A stretch of 40,493 nt of DNA from Gammaproteobacteria bacterium. Its GTDB lineage: Bacteria > Pseudomonadota > Gammaproteobacteria > Pseudomonadales > Azotimanducaceae. Numbering within the stretch: position 1 is the first letter of the stretch; each line of letters begins with the position of its first letter. Below are positions 27,012 through 35,386 of the stretch, in pieces. The DNA is taken from NCBI GenBank assembly GCA_028818795.1, contig JAPPND010000054.1, positions 49,775 through 90,267 on the forward strand, in the 5' to 3' direction. Below the pieces are notes generated by a model that made no database searches, was not told where the DNA came from, and saw only the letters and a list, made by a program, of their open reading frames with translations. The translations under genes and the position numbers were made by a program.

Positions 27012-27440
27012 ATGGCGGAGTACATCCCCACTCCCGTTAAGTGGGTTCGCGACCAGATTGAACTCTACGAGGGTAGCGGCGGCACACAAGGCACCGAACT
27101 CGGTGGCCGTCCCGTCATCATCGTCACCCACGAAGGGAACAAGACCGGCGCGATCCGCAAGACCGCGTTGATGCGGGTAGAGGATGCCGGCAGCTACGTG
27201 TTGGTCGGCTCGATGGGTGGCGCCCCGAAGAATCCGGTGTGGGTCTACAACCTGCGCGCCCATGCCGATGTCGAGATCCGCGACAAGACGGAGGTCCACC
27301 GCATGCGGGTCCGGGAAGTGGAGGATCCCGACGAACGGGCGCGGGTCTGGGCGCTGGCCGTCGAAGCCTTCCCGCCCTACGAGGACTACAAGAACAAGAC
27401 CACGCGGACGATCCCGGTATTCATCGCCGAACCGTGCTGA
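27012..27440 (+). CDS. Deazaflavin (F420)-dependent nitroreductase family protein
   Basis: The 142-aa protein matches the DUF385/Ddn-like split beta-barrel family that uses F420H2. Visible family segments are GTQGTELGGRPVIIVTHEGNKTG, IRKTALMRVEDAGSYVLVGS, and GGAPKNPVWVYNLRAHADVEI, which form the cofactor-binding core. It is short and single-domain, as usual. ATG 27012 has CAGGAG at 26997-27002. The presence of F420 biosynthesis genes in the same window makes F420 use very plausible, although some relatives bind other flavins or haem. The substrate is unknown. It is transcribed away from ctaB. Confidence 0.88.
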   Translation: MAEYIPTPVKWVRDQIELYEGSGGTQGTELGGRPVIIVTHEGNKTGAIRKTALMRVEDAGSYVLVGSMGGAPKNPVWVYNLRAHADVEIRDKTEVHRMRVREVEDPDERARVWALAVEAFPPYEDYKNKTTRTIPVFIAEPC

Positions 27441-27511
27441 TTGCCCCGGCACGGGCGGTCGGGAAAGGCCGGTATGCAAGGCTTGCTTCCTTCGAGGTAG
27501 ACCGTGCACGT

Positions 27512-28093
27512 TCAAGCGGACAGCCCGACCCCGGCGGTTTCTTCCGCATCGGCCGCCGGAGCCTCGGAATCCTCGCCGCGAACCTTGCCGACGACGAAGA
27601 CCCGTAGTCGCTCCGCCGTGGTTTCATCCAGACCCTCGATGCGCAGGTCCCCGCCCGTGGTCCCCGCCGTGAACACCGTCAGTCTTGCCAGGCCGAAGCG
27701 GCGCTCCATCGGTGCATTCCCGGTCTCCGCGTGCTGGACGCGGTTGTAGGGAACGGCCGTCACCGACCGCCAGAACACGCCCGCCTTGTAGAGAATGTCC
27801 TTGTCGCGCACCGCGTAGCCGCGACGCGGAATGTCGACCACCGGCCAGAATACCGCCCAGGCAAACCGCACGACCGCTAGCGCCCACAACCACGGGAACA
27901 GCCAACCGATATCGCCGAGCTTCGGCACGTTGGCGACCACCGCGTGCGCGATCCCGACGATCGCGAACAGGATAAGAGTGCGAACGATATTCCGCGCCTG
28001 GCGACACCTGACGAAGCGCGGATCAAGCGGATGCCACTCGACAGCATCCGCCGACGGCAGGGCGTCGATGGGTATCTCCGGGTTGACGAACAT
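27512..28093 (-). CDS. PH domain-containing membrane protein, YdbS-like
   Basis: The 193-aa protein has an N-terminal cytosolic part (about 1-35). Two hydrophobic segments follow (IVRTLILFAIVGIAHAVVANV and WLFPWLWALAVVRFAWAVFWPVV). A bacterial PH_2-type domain comes next, with IPRRGYAVRDKDILYKAGVFWRSVTAVPYNRVQHAE and LARLTVFTAGTTGGDLRIEGL. ATG 28093 (MFVNPEIP) is preferred because upstream residues in the longer frame look random. It lies 101 nt after the larger PH-domain gene on the same strand, the usual pairing of YdbS and YdbT. The role of such pairs is poorly known; membrane stress or bacteriocin resistance is suggested for some. Confidence 0.8.
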   Translation of the reverse strand: MFVNPEIPIDALPSADAVEWHPLDPRFVRCRQARNIVRTLILFAIVGIAHAVVANVPKLGDIGWLFPWLWALAVVRFAWAVFWPVVDIPRRGYAVRDKDILYKAGVFWRSVTAVPYNRVQHAETGNAPMERRFGLARLTVFTAGTTGGDLRIEGLDETTAERLRVFVVGKVRGEDSEAPAADAEETAGVGLSA

Positions 28094-28194
28094 CGGTCGG
28101 ACTCGCGAAAGCGCGGCATTATAACGGCATCCTGTTCGAACACCCCCCGGTTTCGGGTGCGCGGCCACGGCCGATCAGGGCGGTCTGTCCGCAA

Positions 28195-29697
28195 TCAATG
28201 CCATGCCAAGCGGCTCGAGGCCGCCTTGTAGAGGATGTAGTCGCACAATCGCTTGGCCGTGGCGTGCTCGATGTACGCCAAGGTCACGCTGCCGGTCGCG
28301 AGGTGGACGTGGAGCGCGGCGAGATCCCTGCGGCGTTGCAGCGGCGATTGGCTGACGCTCACCTGCTGAACCTTGCGGAAAAGCAGCGCTTCCACCCGAT
28401 AGCCTAGGAATCCCGAACGGCAGACTAGGACGTCGTCGTCGTGGAGGTAGCCTCGGCGCCGCCACCGCTGACAGGCGACAATCGCCACGACGAGGATCCA
28501 GCCGAGGCACGCGAGACCCGTACTGCCGAGCATCGTCGTGATCACGGCCGACGCGACGACGGCCGGCGCGACGCCCACCCAAAGCACGGGCGGCCAGACG
28601 GCGTAGGGCGAGACCGGGGCGAACCGGTTGTCCCGCGGGAGCACCGATACGCGTCGGCCCTCACTGCCGAACACACGCTCTCGCAGGTTTTCGACAGTGC
28701 GGGCACCGGCGATGGGTACGACGAGCTTCTGGGCATCATCCGGCATCTCGCCGACGGCCGGCCCGCCACTCGCCGGCAGCGCTTGAATCCGATGGCGTTG
28801 CATCCAGCCCATCACCAGCCCTTGCCGCACGGATAGCTGCTGGACTTTGCCAACCTCCACCGTCACATCCTTCCGCGTCAGCAAGCCGGAACTGGCGCGG
28901 AACGCGGTTCCTTCCTGCCGCAGTTCATAGTCGTGATACCTGAGAAACGCCACCACGACCGAGCCGAGAAGCAACACGAGCATGATCGCACCGAACAGCG
29001 TGACCACCGTCAACGTGGCACGCAACGGGCCGAGGTCGGCCAATACGGCCAATGACCGGGTCGCAAGGTCGGCGGCACGTTCGAACGCTTCCTCGAACAC
29101 GTTTCCGAACGCCGGCATCAGCGCCGTGCCCAATAGCGCGAACTGAAGAACGCGCGGGTCCGTCAAGCCGATGCGCGTCACGTCGCCGCCGCCCAGTTTG
29201 AGCACCTCGGTTTCCCCCGCGCTCGACTCTACCTGCGGTGCCGGTTTCGCATCCACCCGTTGGCGAAGCCGGGCCACGAACTCGGGCGTCACCGCCGGCA
29301 GACGGCCCTCGTCACCCGCCGCCCCCGCCGTCGTGAAGCGAACCGTCACGAGTCCGAGCAGGCGGTAGAGGAGCGACTGTTCGGTGCTGATTCCCTGGAT
29401 GCGATCGAAACGCATATCCAGTTGCGTCTTCTTGAGCAGGCCTTGGCGGATCAGGACACCGTCTTCGTCCACCCGGTACTGAAAGAACCAGTACCTGAGC
29501 AGGGCGACGGCAACGAGCGCGACGAGCCCGACCCCAACGCCCGCCGCGGCGATCAAGACATGCTGCTTGATCAAAATCAGGAGACCGGCTGCGGAGGCGG
29601 CCACATTGGCGAAGTTGCTGACGAGACCCTTGACGGTGCGGCCGAGGAAGAAGAACACCGCCAGCGGCGTGGTCCGCAACCACCCGTCAGCTTGCAT
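28195..29697 (-). CDS. PH domain-containing membrane protein, YdbT-like
   Basis: The 500-aa membrane protein carries repeated bacterial PH_2 domains separated by paired transmembrane segments. The first domain follows LVALVAVALLRYWFF and has YRVDEDGVLIRQGLLKKTQLDMRFDRIQGIS. The second has DYELRQEGTAFRASSGLLTRKDVTVEVGKVQQL. The third has DDVLVCRSGFLGYRVEALLFRKVQQVSVSQSPLQRR. Membrane pairs occur around residues 25-70, 215-250 and 370-415. ATG 29697 is the natural start. It precedes the smaller YdbS-like gene. The function is not established for the family. Confidence 0.82.
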   Translation of the reverse strand: MQADGWLRTTPLAVFFFLGRTVKGLVSNFANVAASAAGLLILIKQHVLIAAAGVGVGLVALVAVALLRYWFFQYRVDEDGVLIRQGLLKKTQLDMRFDRIQGISTEQSLLYRLLGLVTVRFTTAGAAGDEGRLPAVTPEFVARLRQRVDAKPAPQVESSAGETEVLKLGGGDVTRIGLTDPRVLQFALLGTALMPAFGNVFEEAFERAADLATRSLAVLADLGPLRATLTVVTLFGAIMLVLLLGSVVVAFLRYHDYELRQEGTAFRASSGLLTRKDVTVEVGKVQQLSVRQGLVMGWMQRHRIQALPASGGPAVGEMPDDAQKLVVPIAGARTVENLRERVFGSEGRRVSVLPRDNRFAPVSPYAVWPPVLWVGVAPAVVASAVITTMLGSTGLACLGWILVVAIVACQRWRRRGYLHDDDVLVCRSGFLGYRVEALLFRKVQQVSVSQSPLQRRRDLAALHVHLATGSVTLAYIEHATAKRLCDYILYKAASSRLAWH

Positions 29698-29714
29698 GGA
29701 ACGGTTCTCGTAGG

Positions 29715-29753
29715 GGGCGACCGCGCGCCCGTGCGGGCGCGTTGTGGTCGCCC
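29715..29753. repeat. Dispersed palindromic repeat R1, copy b
   Basis: GGGCGACC (29715-29722) and GGTCGCCC (29746-29753) enclose CGCGCCC (29724-29730) and GGGCGCG (29735-29741). This repeats the design of 24285-24322 with a 4-nt instead of 3-nt loop. It lies in the 194-bp gap upstream of the YdbT-like gene and downstream of thyX. Confidence 0.8.
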
Positions 29754-29786
29754 GAATCGGTTAGTGCCGTATCGCCGACACGGGAC

Positions 29787-29806
29787 GGGACAAGCCCGTC
29801 CCCTAC
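29787..29806. repeat. Dispersed palindromic repeat R2, copy b
   Basis: These 20 nt are the exact reverse complement of 6562-6581, containing the GGGAC/GTCCC stem and the terminal CTAC. It is in the same gap as R1 copy b, so two repeat families are stacked here. Confidence 0.8.
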
Positions 29807-29891
29807 GCTGCGTTGTTCCTTACGCATCCGCGCCCCGGTATTAGTCCTTCCACTGCGCACGGATTCCGTGCGGGCACGCTCGGCGCGGTCC

Positions 29892-30881
29892 CTACGCTGG
29901 ACGATCAGGTTCGGGCACGGCCGCCAGCATTTTCTCCTCCATTTCCTCGGCGCTGCGCATGTCGGCAAGGTCGAGCCTGAAGTCGGGCCGGGCCGGCGCC
30001 TCGATCTTGGCGAGGAGTTCGCGAATCTCCCGGGGCGCGAGTCCGAGTTCCCGGAGTTCGGCACGGCTCAGTTCCGAGACGCCGTCGCGCACCGCGATGC
30101 CGCCGCCCTCGGGCCGAAGCAACCTAGCGAGCGCCTGCCGTTCGCCGTGACTCAAGCGCGTGCCGAGGACGTTGTAGTCGAGCCACGCCTCGTAGGCTAG
30201 GGGGGCGACGCGTCCGAGCATGCCCGCCATCACGCGGCCGTATTCCTGGATCTCCCATTGGGCGTGATCGTCCACGCGCAGGGTCAGGAAATGCAGCAGG
30301 TTGTGCAGGTCGATCTTCCAATACCACTGGGTATAGGTCGACAGCGGCAGGTCGATGCGGGCGAGTTCCCGGGCCACGTCCTCCCCCAACAGCCAGCCGT
30401 AGGTGTCCGAGGCATGGTCGCGCAACTGCTGCCAACGCTCGACGGCTGCGGCGTAGATCTCAAGCGACGCCGGCTCGGCCTCGCGGCCTTGGTTGTTGAC
30501 GCTGCTCTGATGCGCGAAATGCGCGTGCGGCGGTTCGTAGAAGAGCAGCGGCAGCAAGCTGTAGCGGGCACTGTATTCGTTCACGGACGCGGTCCGGTGT
30601 CGCACCCACTGCCGGGCGACGAACATCGGCATCGAGCAGTGGAACTTGAACTCGACCATCTCGCTCGGCGTCGTGTGGGCGTGGCGCTGAAGATAGCGGA
30701 TCAACCCCCGCGTCTGGCTGACGCGGCGCGTGCCGGCACCGTAGCTGACCCGCGCAGCCCGCTCGATATCGTCGTCGGTGCCCATGTAGTCGACCAGCGC
30801 CACGAAGCCGTGGTCGAGCACCGGGAAGTAGCCGCCGATAATCTCCTCGGCAGCGGGCGAGATAGGTCGCTTGGTGTGCAT
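29892..30881 (-). CDS. thyX: FAD-dependent thymidylate synthase
   Basis: ThyX makes dTMP from dUMP using methylene-tetrahydrofolate, FAD and NADPH, replacing classical ThyA. The 329-aa protein has the ThyX signature RHRTASVNEYSARYS (94-108), preceded by FKFHCSMPMFVARQWV. It also shows the conserved DLHNLLHFLTLR segment and a QWEIQEYG helix. It is longer than small bacterial ThyX proteins (about 220-250 aa), with a C-terminal extension after residue 265 rich in R, E and L. ATG 30881 is preferred to an upstream in-frame start, because the extra 60 residues look non-coding. No thyA is seen in the window. Confidence 0.95.
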   Translation of the reverse strand: MHTKRPISPAAEEIIGGYFPVLDHGFVALVDYMGTDDDIERAARVSYGAGTRRVSQTRGLIRYLQRHAHTTPSEMVEFKFHCSMPMFVARQWVRHRTASVNEYSARYSLLPLLFYEPPHAHFAHQSSVNNQGREAEPASLEIYAAAVERWQQLRDHASDTYGWLLGEDVARELARIDLPLSTYTQWYWKIDLHNLLHFLTLRVDDHAQWEIQEYGRVMAGMLGRVAPLAYEAWLDYNVLGTRLSHGERQALARLLRPEGGGIAVRDGVSELSRAELRELGLAPREIRELLAKIEAPARPDFRLDLADMRSAEEMEEKMLAAVPEPDRPA

Positions 30882-31077
30882 CGGGGATGGGTCAAGCCGT
30901 GCTTGGCGGGACAGTAGCACGGTGAAGGGCACCGATGCGCGACTGCCTCGAGAAGCCGTTGAATCCGCCGCCGACAAACTTGCCAACTTCAACTTGCGCG
31001 CACCTGTCGTGGCCTTGACAATCCGACGACCCACGTACACGCCGCGAGGTCCGGGTATCAATCGGTCCGGTCATGCA

Positions 31078-34000
31078 ATGACACCTAGATTCAAACGCAT
31101 CTCGATGGGCGCCTGCATCGCGCTATTGGCGACGCAATTCAGCCTTGTTGCGTCGGCTGCCGAACGGCGCACGGAATACTCCACCGTCGACCTGATCGCC
31201 GAGACGGCGAGCCTGCCGGCGGCCGGCGGCGCCGTCACTGTCGGCATCTACCTCAAACCGGACCCCAAGTGGCACGCGTACTGGATCAACCCGGGCGATG
31301 CGGGCAAGGAAGTGTCGATGCGCTGGACGCTCCCCGACGGCTTCGAAGCGGGCGAGCTTCAGTATCCCGCGCCCCACGTCATTCCCTTCGATATCTTCAA
31401 CACCTACGGGTTCGACGAAGCCATCCTCCTGCTCGCGGACGTAACGGTACCGGCGCTCGAAACGAGCGGGGACGTCGAGTTGAAGGGCCGAGCCAGTTGG
31501 GTCGTCTGCGACGACGAGCTTTGCGTACCCGAACGGGCCGAGTTGTCGATCACCCTGCCCGTGGGCGACGGTGGCATTGATCCCGACAACGCGCCGCGTT
31601 TCGAGGCGGCACGGGCGAAGCAGCCGAAGCCCGTCGATTGGCCGGCGCGCTTCGAGGTTGTCGACGCCAACGTCAACGTCGGTGTCGCCCTGCCCCATGC
31701 GGCGATGGATCCGTACCTATTCGTTGCCACCAAGCGACTGGTTCGCTACGACGAGCAGTCGAGTGCCGAGACGCCGTTCGGGCTGCAATTCTCCGCAGCG
31801 GCCGGGACCAAGGCGGATCGGATCGAGGAGACCGAGGCAGTTCTTAGCTACCGCGACGCAGACGGTGCGGACCGGAGCGTGCTGCTCGAGATCGCGAAGT
31901 CGGACGGCGCCCTTTCAGACGCGATGGCGGCTGCAGGACCGGTCTCCTCGGGCGGCGCCGGAAACGTCGGCGGAATCGGTGGCGCCGAGGCCGCCGGCTT
32001 GGGACTCGTCACGGCAATCTTCTTCGGTCTGCTGGGCGGGATCATCCTGAACCTGATGCCCTGCGTATTTCCCATCCTGAGCATGAAGGCTCTGAGTCTG
32101 GTGGAACTGTCGGGCGCCGATCGCAGTACCGCGCGGTCGAGCGGCATCTTCTACACGGTCGGCATCCTCGTCGCGTTTGCGGCCATCGCGGTCACGCTGA
32201 TCGCGCTGCGCGAAGCCGGCAGCGCGGCGGGATGGGGTTTCCAGATGCAGACGCCGTTGGTCAACCTCGGCCTCGGCCTGCTGATGGTCGCCATCGCGCT
32301 GAATCTCGCCGGCGTCTACGAGTTTGGCCTGCGGATGATGGGCGTCGGCCAGTCGCTGACCACCGACGGTTCCAAGAGCGAGCGGCGAAAGTCGTTCTTC
32401 ACCGGTCTATTGGCCGTTGTCGTCGCGACGCCTTGCACGGCCCCCTTCATGGCCGGCGCAATCGGCTACGCGTTGGCGCAGCCGACTGCCGTCGCCCTGG
32501 CCGTATTCCTCGCCTTGGGACTGGGGCTCGCGCTTCCCTATCTGCTGCTCTCGTTCGCGCCCGGGCTCGGTCGGCTGTTGCCGAAGCCTGGACCGTGGAT
32601 GGCCAAATTCAGGGGCGTGCTGGCGTTCCCCATGCTCTTGGCGGCGCTTTGGCTGTTCTGGATCGTCGGCCGTCAACTCGGGGCGTCTTCGATGGGGGTC
32701 GCCATTCTCGCGGCATTGCTGCTCGCCTTCGCCCTGTGGGCGTACGGCCAAGCGGCCAGCGCCAAGTGGCGCCCGGCATGGTATGCAACGGCCATCGCCG
32801 GACTCGCCGCGTGCATCACGGCCAGCGTCGTCGTCGAGGACTACCGCGACGGACCGCAACTGGCCGGCGACGTCTCCGCCGGTACGCTCGGCAAGCTCGA
32901 ACTCGAGCACTTCACGCCGGAACGCGTCCTCGGCTACATCGACGAGGGCCAGCCCGTATTCGTCTATTTCACCGCCGACTGGTGCTTGAGCTGCAAGGCC
33001 AACGAGCGGGCCGCGCTGGCGACGGATTCGGTGGGCGATGCGATGAACGAACGCGGCATCAAGGTCGTGGAAGCCGATTGGACATCGGAAGACCCCACCA
33101 TCACCGATTGGCTCGAGATGTACGACCGCGTGGGTGTGCCGCTGTACCTTTATTTCCCCAAGGGGTCGACGGCCGAGACCGCCGTCGTACTCCCGCAGCT
33201 TCTGCTGCCCCAGATCGTCATCGACGCCATCGACGCCGCTGACAATGCCGCGACGGTGGCGCTCGCCGACTACGGACCTCTACAGGCGTACCTCGACCTT
33301 GACAAGGTGTGGCACGAAATCGAGGACGAGATCCGTGCATCGGGCGATTCCAAAGAGGAGAAGGACCGGCGCCGGGAGGAGGAGCGCGGCCCCCATCCCG
33401 ATATCGCACCGGCGACGGCAGCGGCGAAAGCCATCGTTGCCCTGGGAGGCGAACACGAACGAACGGTGGATGCCGCGGTCTTTCTCGTCGAACAGACGGC
33501 CAACGCCGACGACATGGAAATCGGCGCACTCGCGCTCATGCAACATGCTCCCGACCACGAGGACTGGCCGCTGTTGCTGTGGAATCTTGACTTCCGCGCC
33601 GACCCGGGGGAGAAGGAGAGCATCGACGCGCTCTTCGACCTGATCGCCGAGGACGCGTCCAACCCGGTGCATCGCGCCGCGGCGAGGTACTTCCTGGCAT
33701 CGCGGAACATGCGCCAAGTCAATAACATCAAGACGCCGCCCGAGGACCGGGAACGCTATCGCGAGGCGGCCTTCGCCCTGGCCGAGGGTCTGAGCAGGGG
33801 CGTCGAGGACGAACCTTTCAAGACGCGGCGAGACCGAGACCCCATCTCCTTGGCCGAGGCCGAAGAGAACTTGCTGAACAGCTTTGAGTTCGCGGTGGGC
33901 GGCACCTTGCCCGACGTGACCGCGGTGCGGCTGGACGGCACCGAGGAGAGCTTCTCCGCCTACGCCAACGAGGTCGTGCTGCTCGACTTCTGGGCGACCT

Positions 34001-34317
34001 GGTGCGGTCCGTGCGTGGGGTCACTCCCCAAGCTGCGCGAGTTGGACGAGTCGCTCCCGGACGATCGCTTCGAAATCCTCTCCATCAGCGTCGACGATCG
34101 ACTCGACACGGTCGCCGAGTTCCAGGTCGACGAGCCGATGCCCTGGGCGAACTGGCACATCGGCCCGAAGAGCGAGATATTGAAGACCTGGGTGGTTCGC
34201 GGCTATCCGACCTATCTGCTGGTCGACGCCGACGGCGTGGTCCGGGCGAGGACCCACGACCTGGACGACGATCTCACGGCTTTGATCGAACACACCGTCA
34301 ACGGAGTGGCCGGCTAG
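31078..34317 (+). CDS. DsbD-type thiol:disulfide reductase fused to a TlpA-like thioredoxin
   Basis: This 1079-aa inner-membrane protein would carry electrons from cytosolic thioredoxin to periplasmic partners. Its order is: signal peptide (about 1-27); a ScsB/DsbD-like N-terminal beta domain with a WVVCDDELCVPE cysteine pair; a DsbD membrane core with NLMPCVFPILSMKAL and ATPCTAPFMAGAIG carrying the two redox cysteines; a thioredoxin domain with C636-LS-C639; a charged helical linker (about 745-935); and a second, TlpA/ResA-like domain with WCGPC (C976, C979). ATG 31078 starts the signal peptide; a longer frame to 30871 overlaps thyX and is rejected. The extra C-terminal thioredoxin is unusual. 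It might serve cytochrome c maturation or outer-protein repair. Confidence 0.87.
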   Translation: MTPRFKRISMGACIALLATQFSLVASAAERRTEYSTVDLIAETASLPAAGGAVTVGIYLKPDPKWHAYWINPGDAGKEVSMRWTLPDGFEAGELQYPAPHVIPFDIFNTYGFDEAILLLADVTVPALETSGDVELKGRASWVVCDDELCVPERAELSITLPVGDGGIDPDNAPRFEAARAKQPKPVDWPARFEVVDANVNVGVALPHAAMDPYLFVATKRLVRYDEQSSAETPFGLQFSAAAGTKADRIEETEAVLSYRDADGADRSVLLEIAKSDGALSDAMAAAGPVSSGGAGNVGGIGGAEAAGLGLVTAIFFGLLGGIILNLMPCVFPILSMKALSLVELSGADRSTARSSGIFYTVGILVAFAAIAVTLIALREAGSAAGWGFQMQTPLVNLGLGLLMVAIALNLAGVYEFGLRMMGVGQSLTTDGSKSERRKSFFTGLLAVVVATPCTAPFMAGAIGYALAQPTAVALAVFLALGLGLALPYLLLSFAPGLGRLLPKPGPWMAKFRGVLAFPMLLAALWLFWIVGRQLGASSMGVAILAALLLAFALWAYGQAASAKWRPAWYATAIAGLAACITASVVVEDYRDGPQLAGDVSAGTLGKLELEHFTPERVLGYIDEGQPVFVYFTADWCLSCKANERAALATDSVGDAMNERGIKVVEADWTSEDPTITDWLEMYDRVGVPLYLYFPKGSTAETAVVLPQLLLPQIVIDAIDAADNAATVALADYGPLQAYLDLDKVWHEIEDEIRASGDSKEEKDRRREEERGPHPDIAPATAAAKAIVALGGEHERTVDAAVFLVEQTANADDMEIGALALMQHAPDHEDWPLLLWNLDFRADPGEKESIDALFDLIAEDASNPVHRAAARYFLASRNMRQVNNIKTPPEDRERYREAAFALAEGLSRGVEDEPFKTRRDRDPISLAEAEENLLNSFEFAVGGTLPDVTAVRLDGTEESFSAYANEVVLLDFWATWCGPCVGSLPKLRELDESLPDDRFEILSISVDDRLDTVAEFQVDEPMPWANWHIGPKSEILKTWVVRGYPTYLLVDADGVVRARTHDLDDDLTALIEHTVNGVAG

Positions 34318-34342
34318 CAGCCGCAGCTGGGCGCGACGGACG

Positions 34343-35386
34343 ATGACCAGCTACTTCATTCGCCGTCTTCTGCTCATCATCCCGACCTTCATCGGCGTCA
34401 CCATCCTGGTGTTCACGCTCACCCGTCTCGTGCCGGGCGGGCCCATCGAGCGGATGCTGAGCGAAGCGGCGCTCGCCGGGGCAGACGAGACCGCGACCAC
34501 CAGCTACGACAGCCAAGGTGGCAGCACGCTGTCCGACGCCCAACTGGAGGATCTCAAGGCATACTACGGGTTCGACAAGCCCGTCGTCGTCTCGTATTTC
34601 GAGTGGCTGGGCAAGGTCCTGGTGCTCGATCTCGGCCGATCGACCCGCTACAGCGACCCGGTCTGGAACACCATCACGGACCGTCTCCCGGTCTCGATCT
34701 TCTACGGCGTCTGGGCGCTGATTCTCACCTACGGCGTGTGCATACCGCTCGGCATCTACAAGGCCATCCGCCACAAGACGGCCTTCGACAACCTGACGTC
34801 GGCCCTCGTGTTCGCGGGCTACGCGATTCCGAACTACGTCGTCGCATTGCTCCTGTTGACCATTTTTTCCGCGAACCTGGAATGGTTCCCCCTTGGCGGG
34901 TTCGTCAGCGACGACTTCGACGAACTCTCGGGGTTCGAGAAGATCGGCGACGTGTCGATACACGCCGTGCTCCCCTTGATCGCCTACACGTTGGGCGGCT
35001 TCGCGTTCTATACCATCCTGATGAAGAACTCACTGATGGACAACCTCGCCGCGGAGTACGTGCGCACCGCGGTGGCCAAGGGCATGGACTTCAGGCGCGC
35101 GATCTTCGGTCACGCCTTTCGCAACAGCCTGATTCCCATCGCCACCGGTTTCGGAAACAACATCTCGCTGATTCTCACGGGTTCGTTCCTGATCGAGACG
35201 ATATTCAACATCGACGGCATCGGCCTGCTCGGCTTCGAGTCCCTCGTGGAGCGCGACTATCCCGTCGTCATGGGGATTCTCGTGGTCTCGTCCATCCTGT
35301 TCCTGATCGGCAACATCCTGTCCGACATCTGCGTAGCCTTGGTCGATCCCAGGGTCAAGTTCGGCAGCGGAGACGCCGGTCAATGA
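34343..35386 (+). CDS. yejB: ABC transporter permease, YejB/OppB type
   Basis: The 347-aa inner-membrane permease belongs to a peptide-type importer. It starts SYFIRRLLLIIPTFIGVTILVFTLTRLVPGGPI, the classic OppB/DppB first span. The features YYGFDKPVVVSYFEWLG, PLGGFVSDDFDEL and GLLGFESLVERDYPVV resemble YejB of the microcin C/peptide importer more than DppB. The EAA-type loop is seen in AEYVRTAVAKGMDFRRAIFGHAFRNSLIPI, which docks the ATPase. The ATG at 34343 lies 25 nt after the DsbD-type gene. The stop overlaps the next permease (ATGA). The substrate is inferred as an oligopeptide or peptide-like compound. Confidence 0.85.
   Translation: MTSYFIRRLLLIIPTFIGVTILVFTLTRLVPGGPIERMLSEAALAGADETATTSYDSQGGSTLSDAQLEDLKAYYGFDKPVVVSYFEWLGKVLVLDLGRSTRYSDPVWNTITDRLPVSIFYGVWALILTYGVCIPLGIYKAIRHKTAFDNLTSALVFAGYAIPNYVVALLLLTIFSANLEWFPLGGFVSDDFDELSGFEKIGDVSIHAVLPLIAYTLGGFAFYTILMKNSLMDNLAAEYVRTAVAKGMDFRRAIFGHAFRNSLIPIATGFGNNISLILTGSFLIETIFNIDGIGLLGFESLVERDYPVVMGILVVSSILFLIGNILSDICVALVDPRVKFGSGDAGQ

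Noticed and set aside
30882-31061. 60-residue N-terminal extension of ThyX
   Set aside because: It looks non-coding, and MHTKRP at 30881 starts just before the conserved region.
30871-31077. 69-residue N-terminal extension of the DsbD-type protein
   Set aside because: It overlaps the start of thyX on the other strand and precedes an obvious signal peptide starting at 31078.
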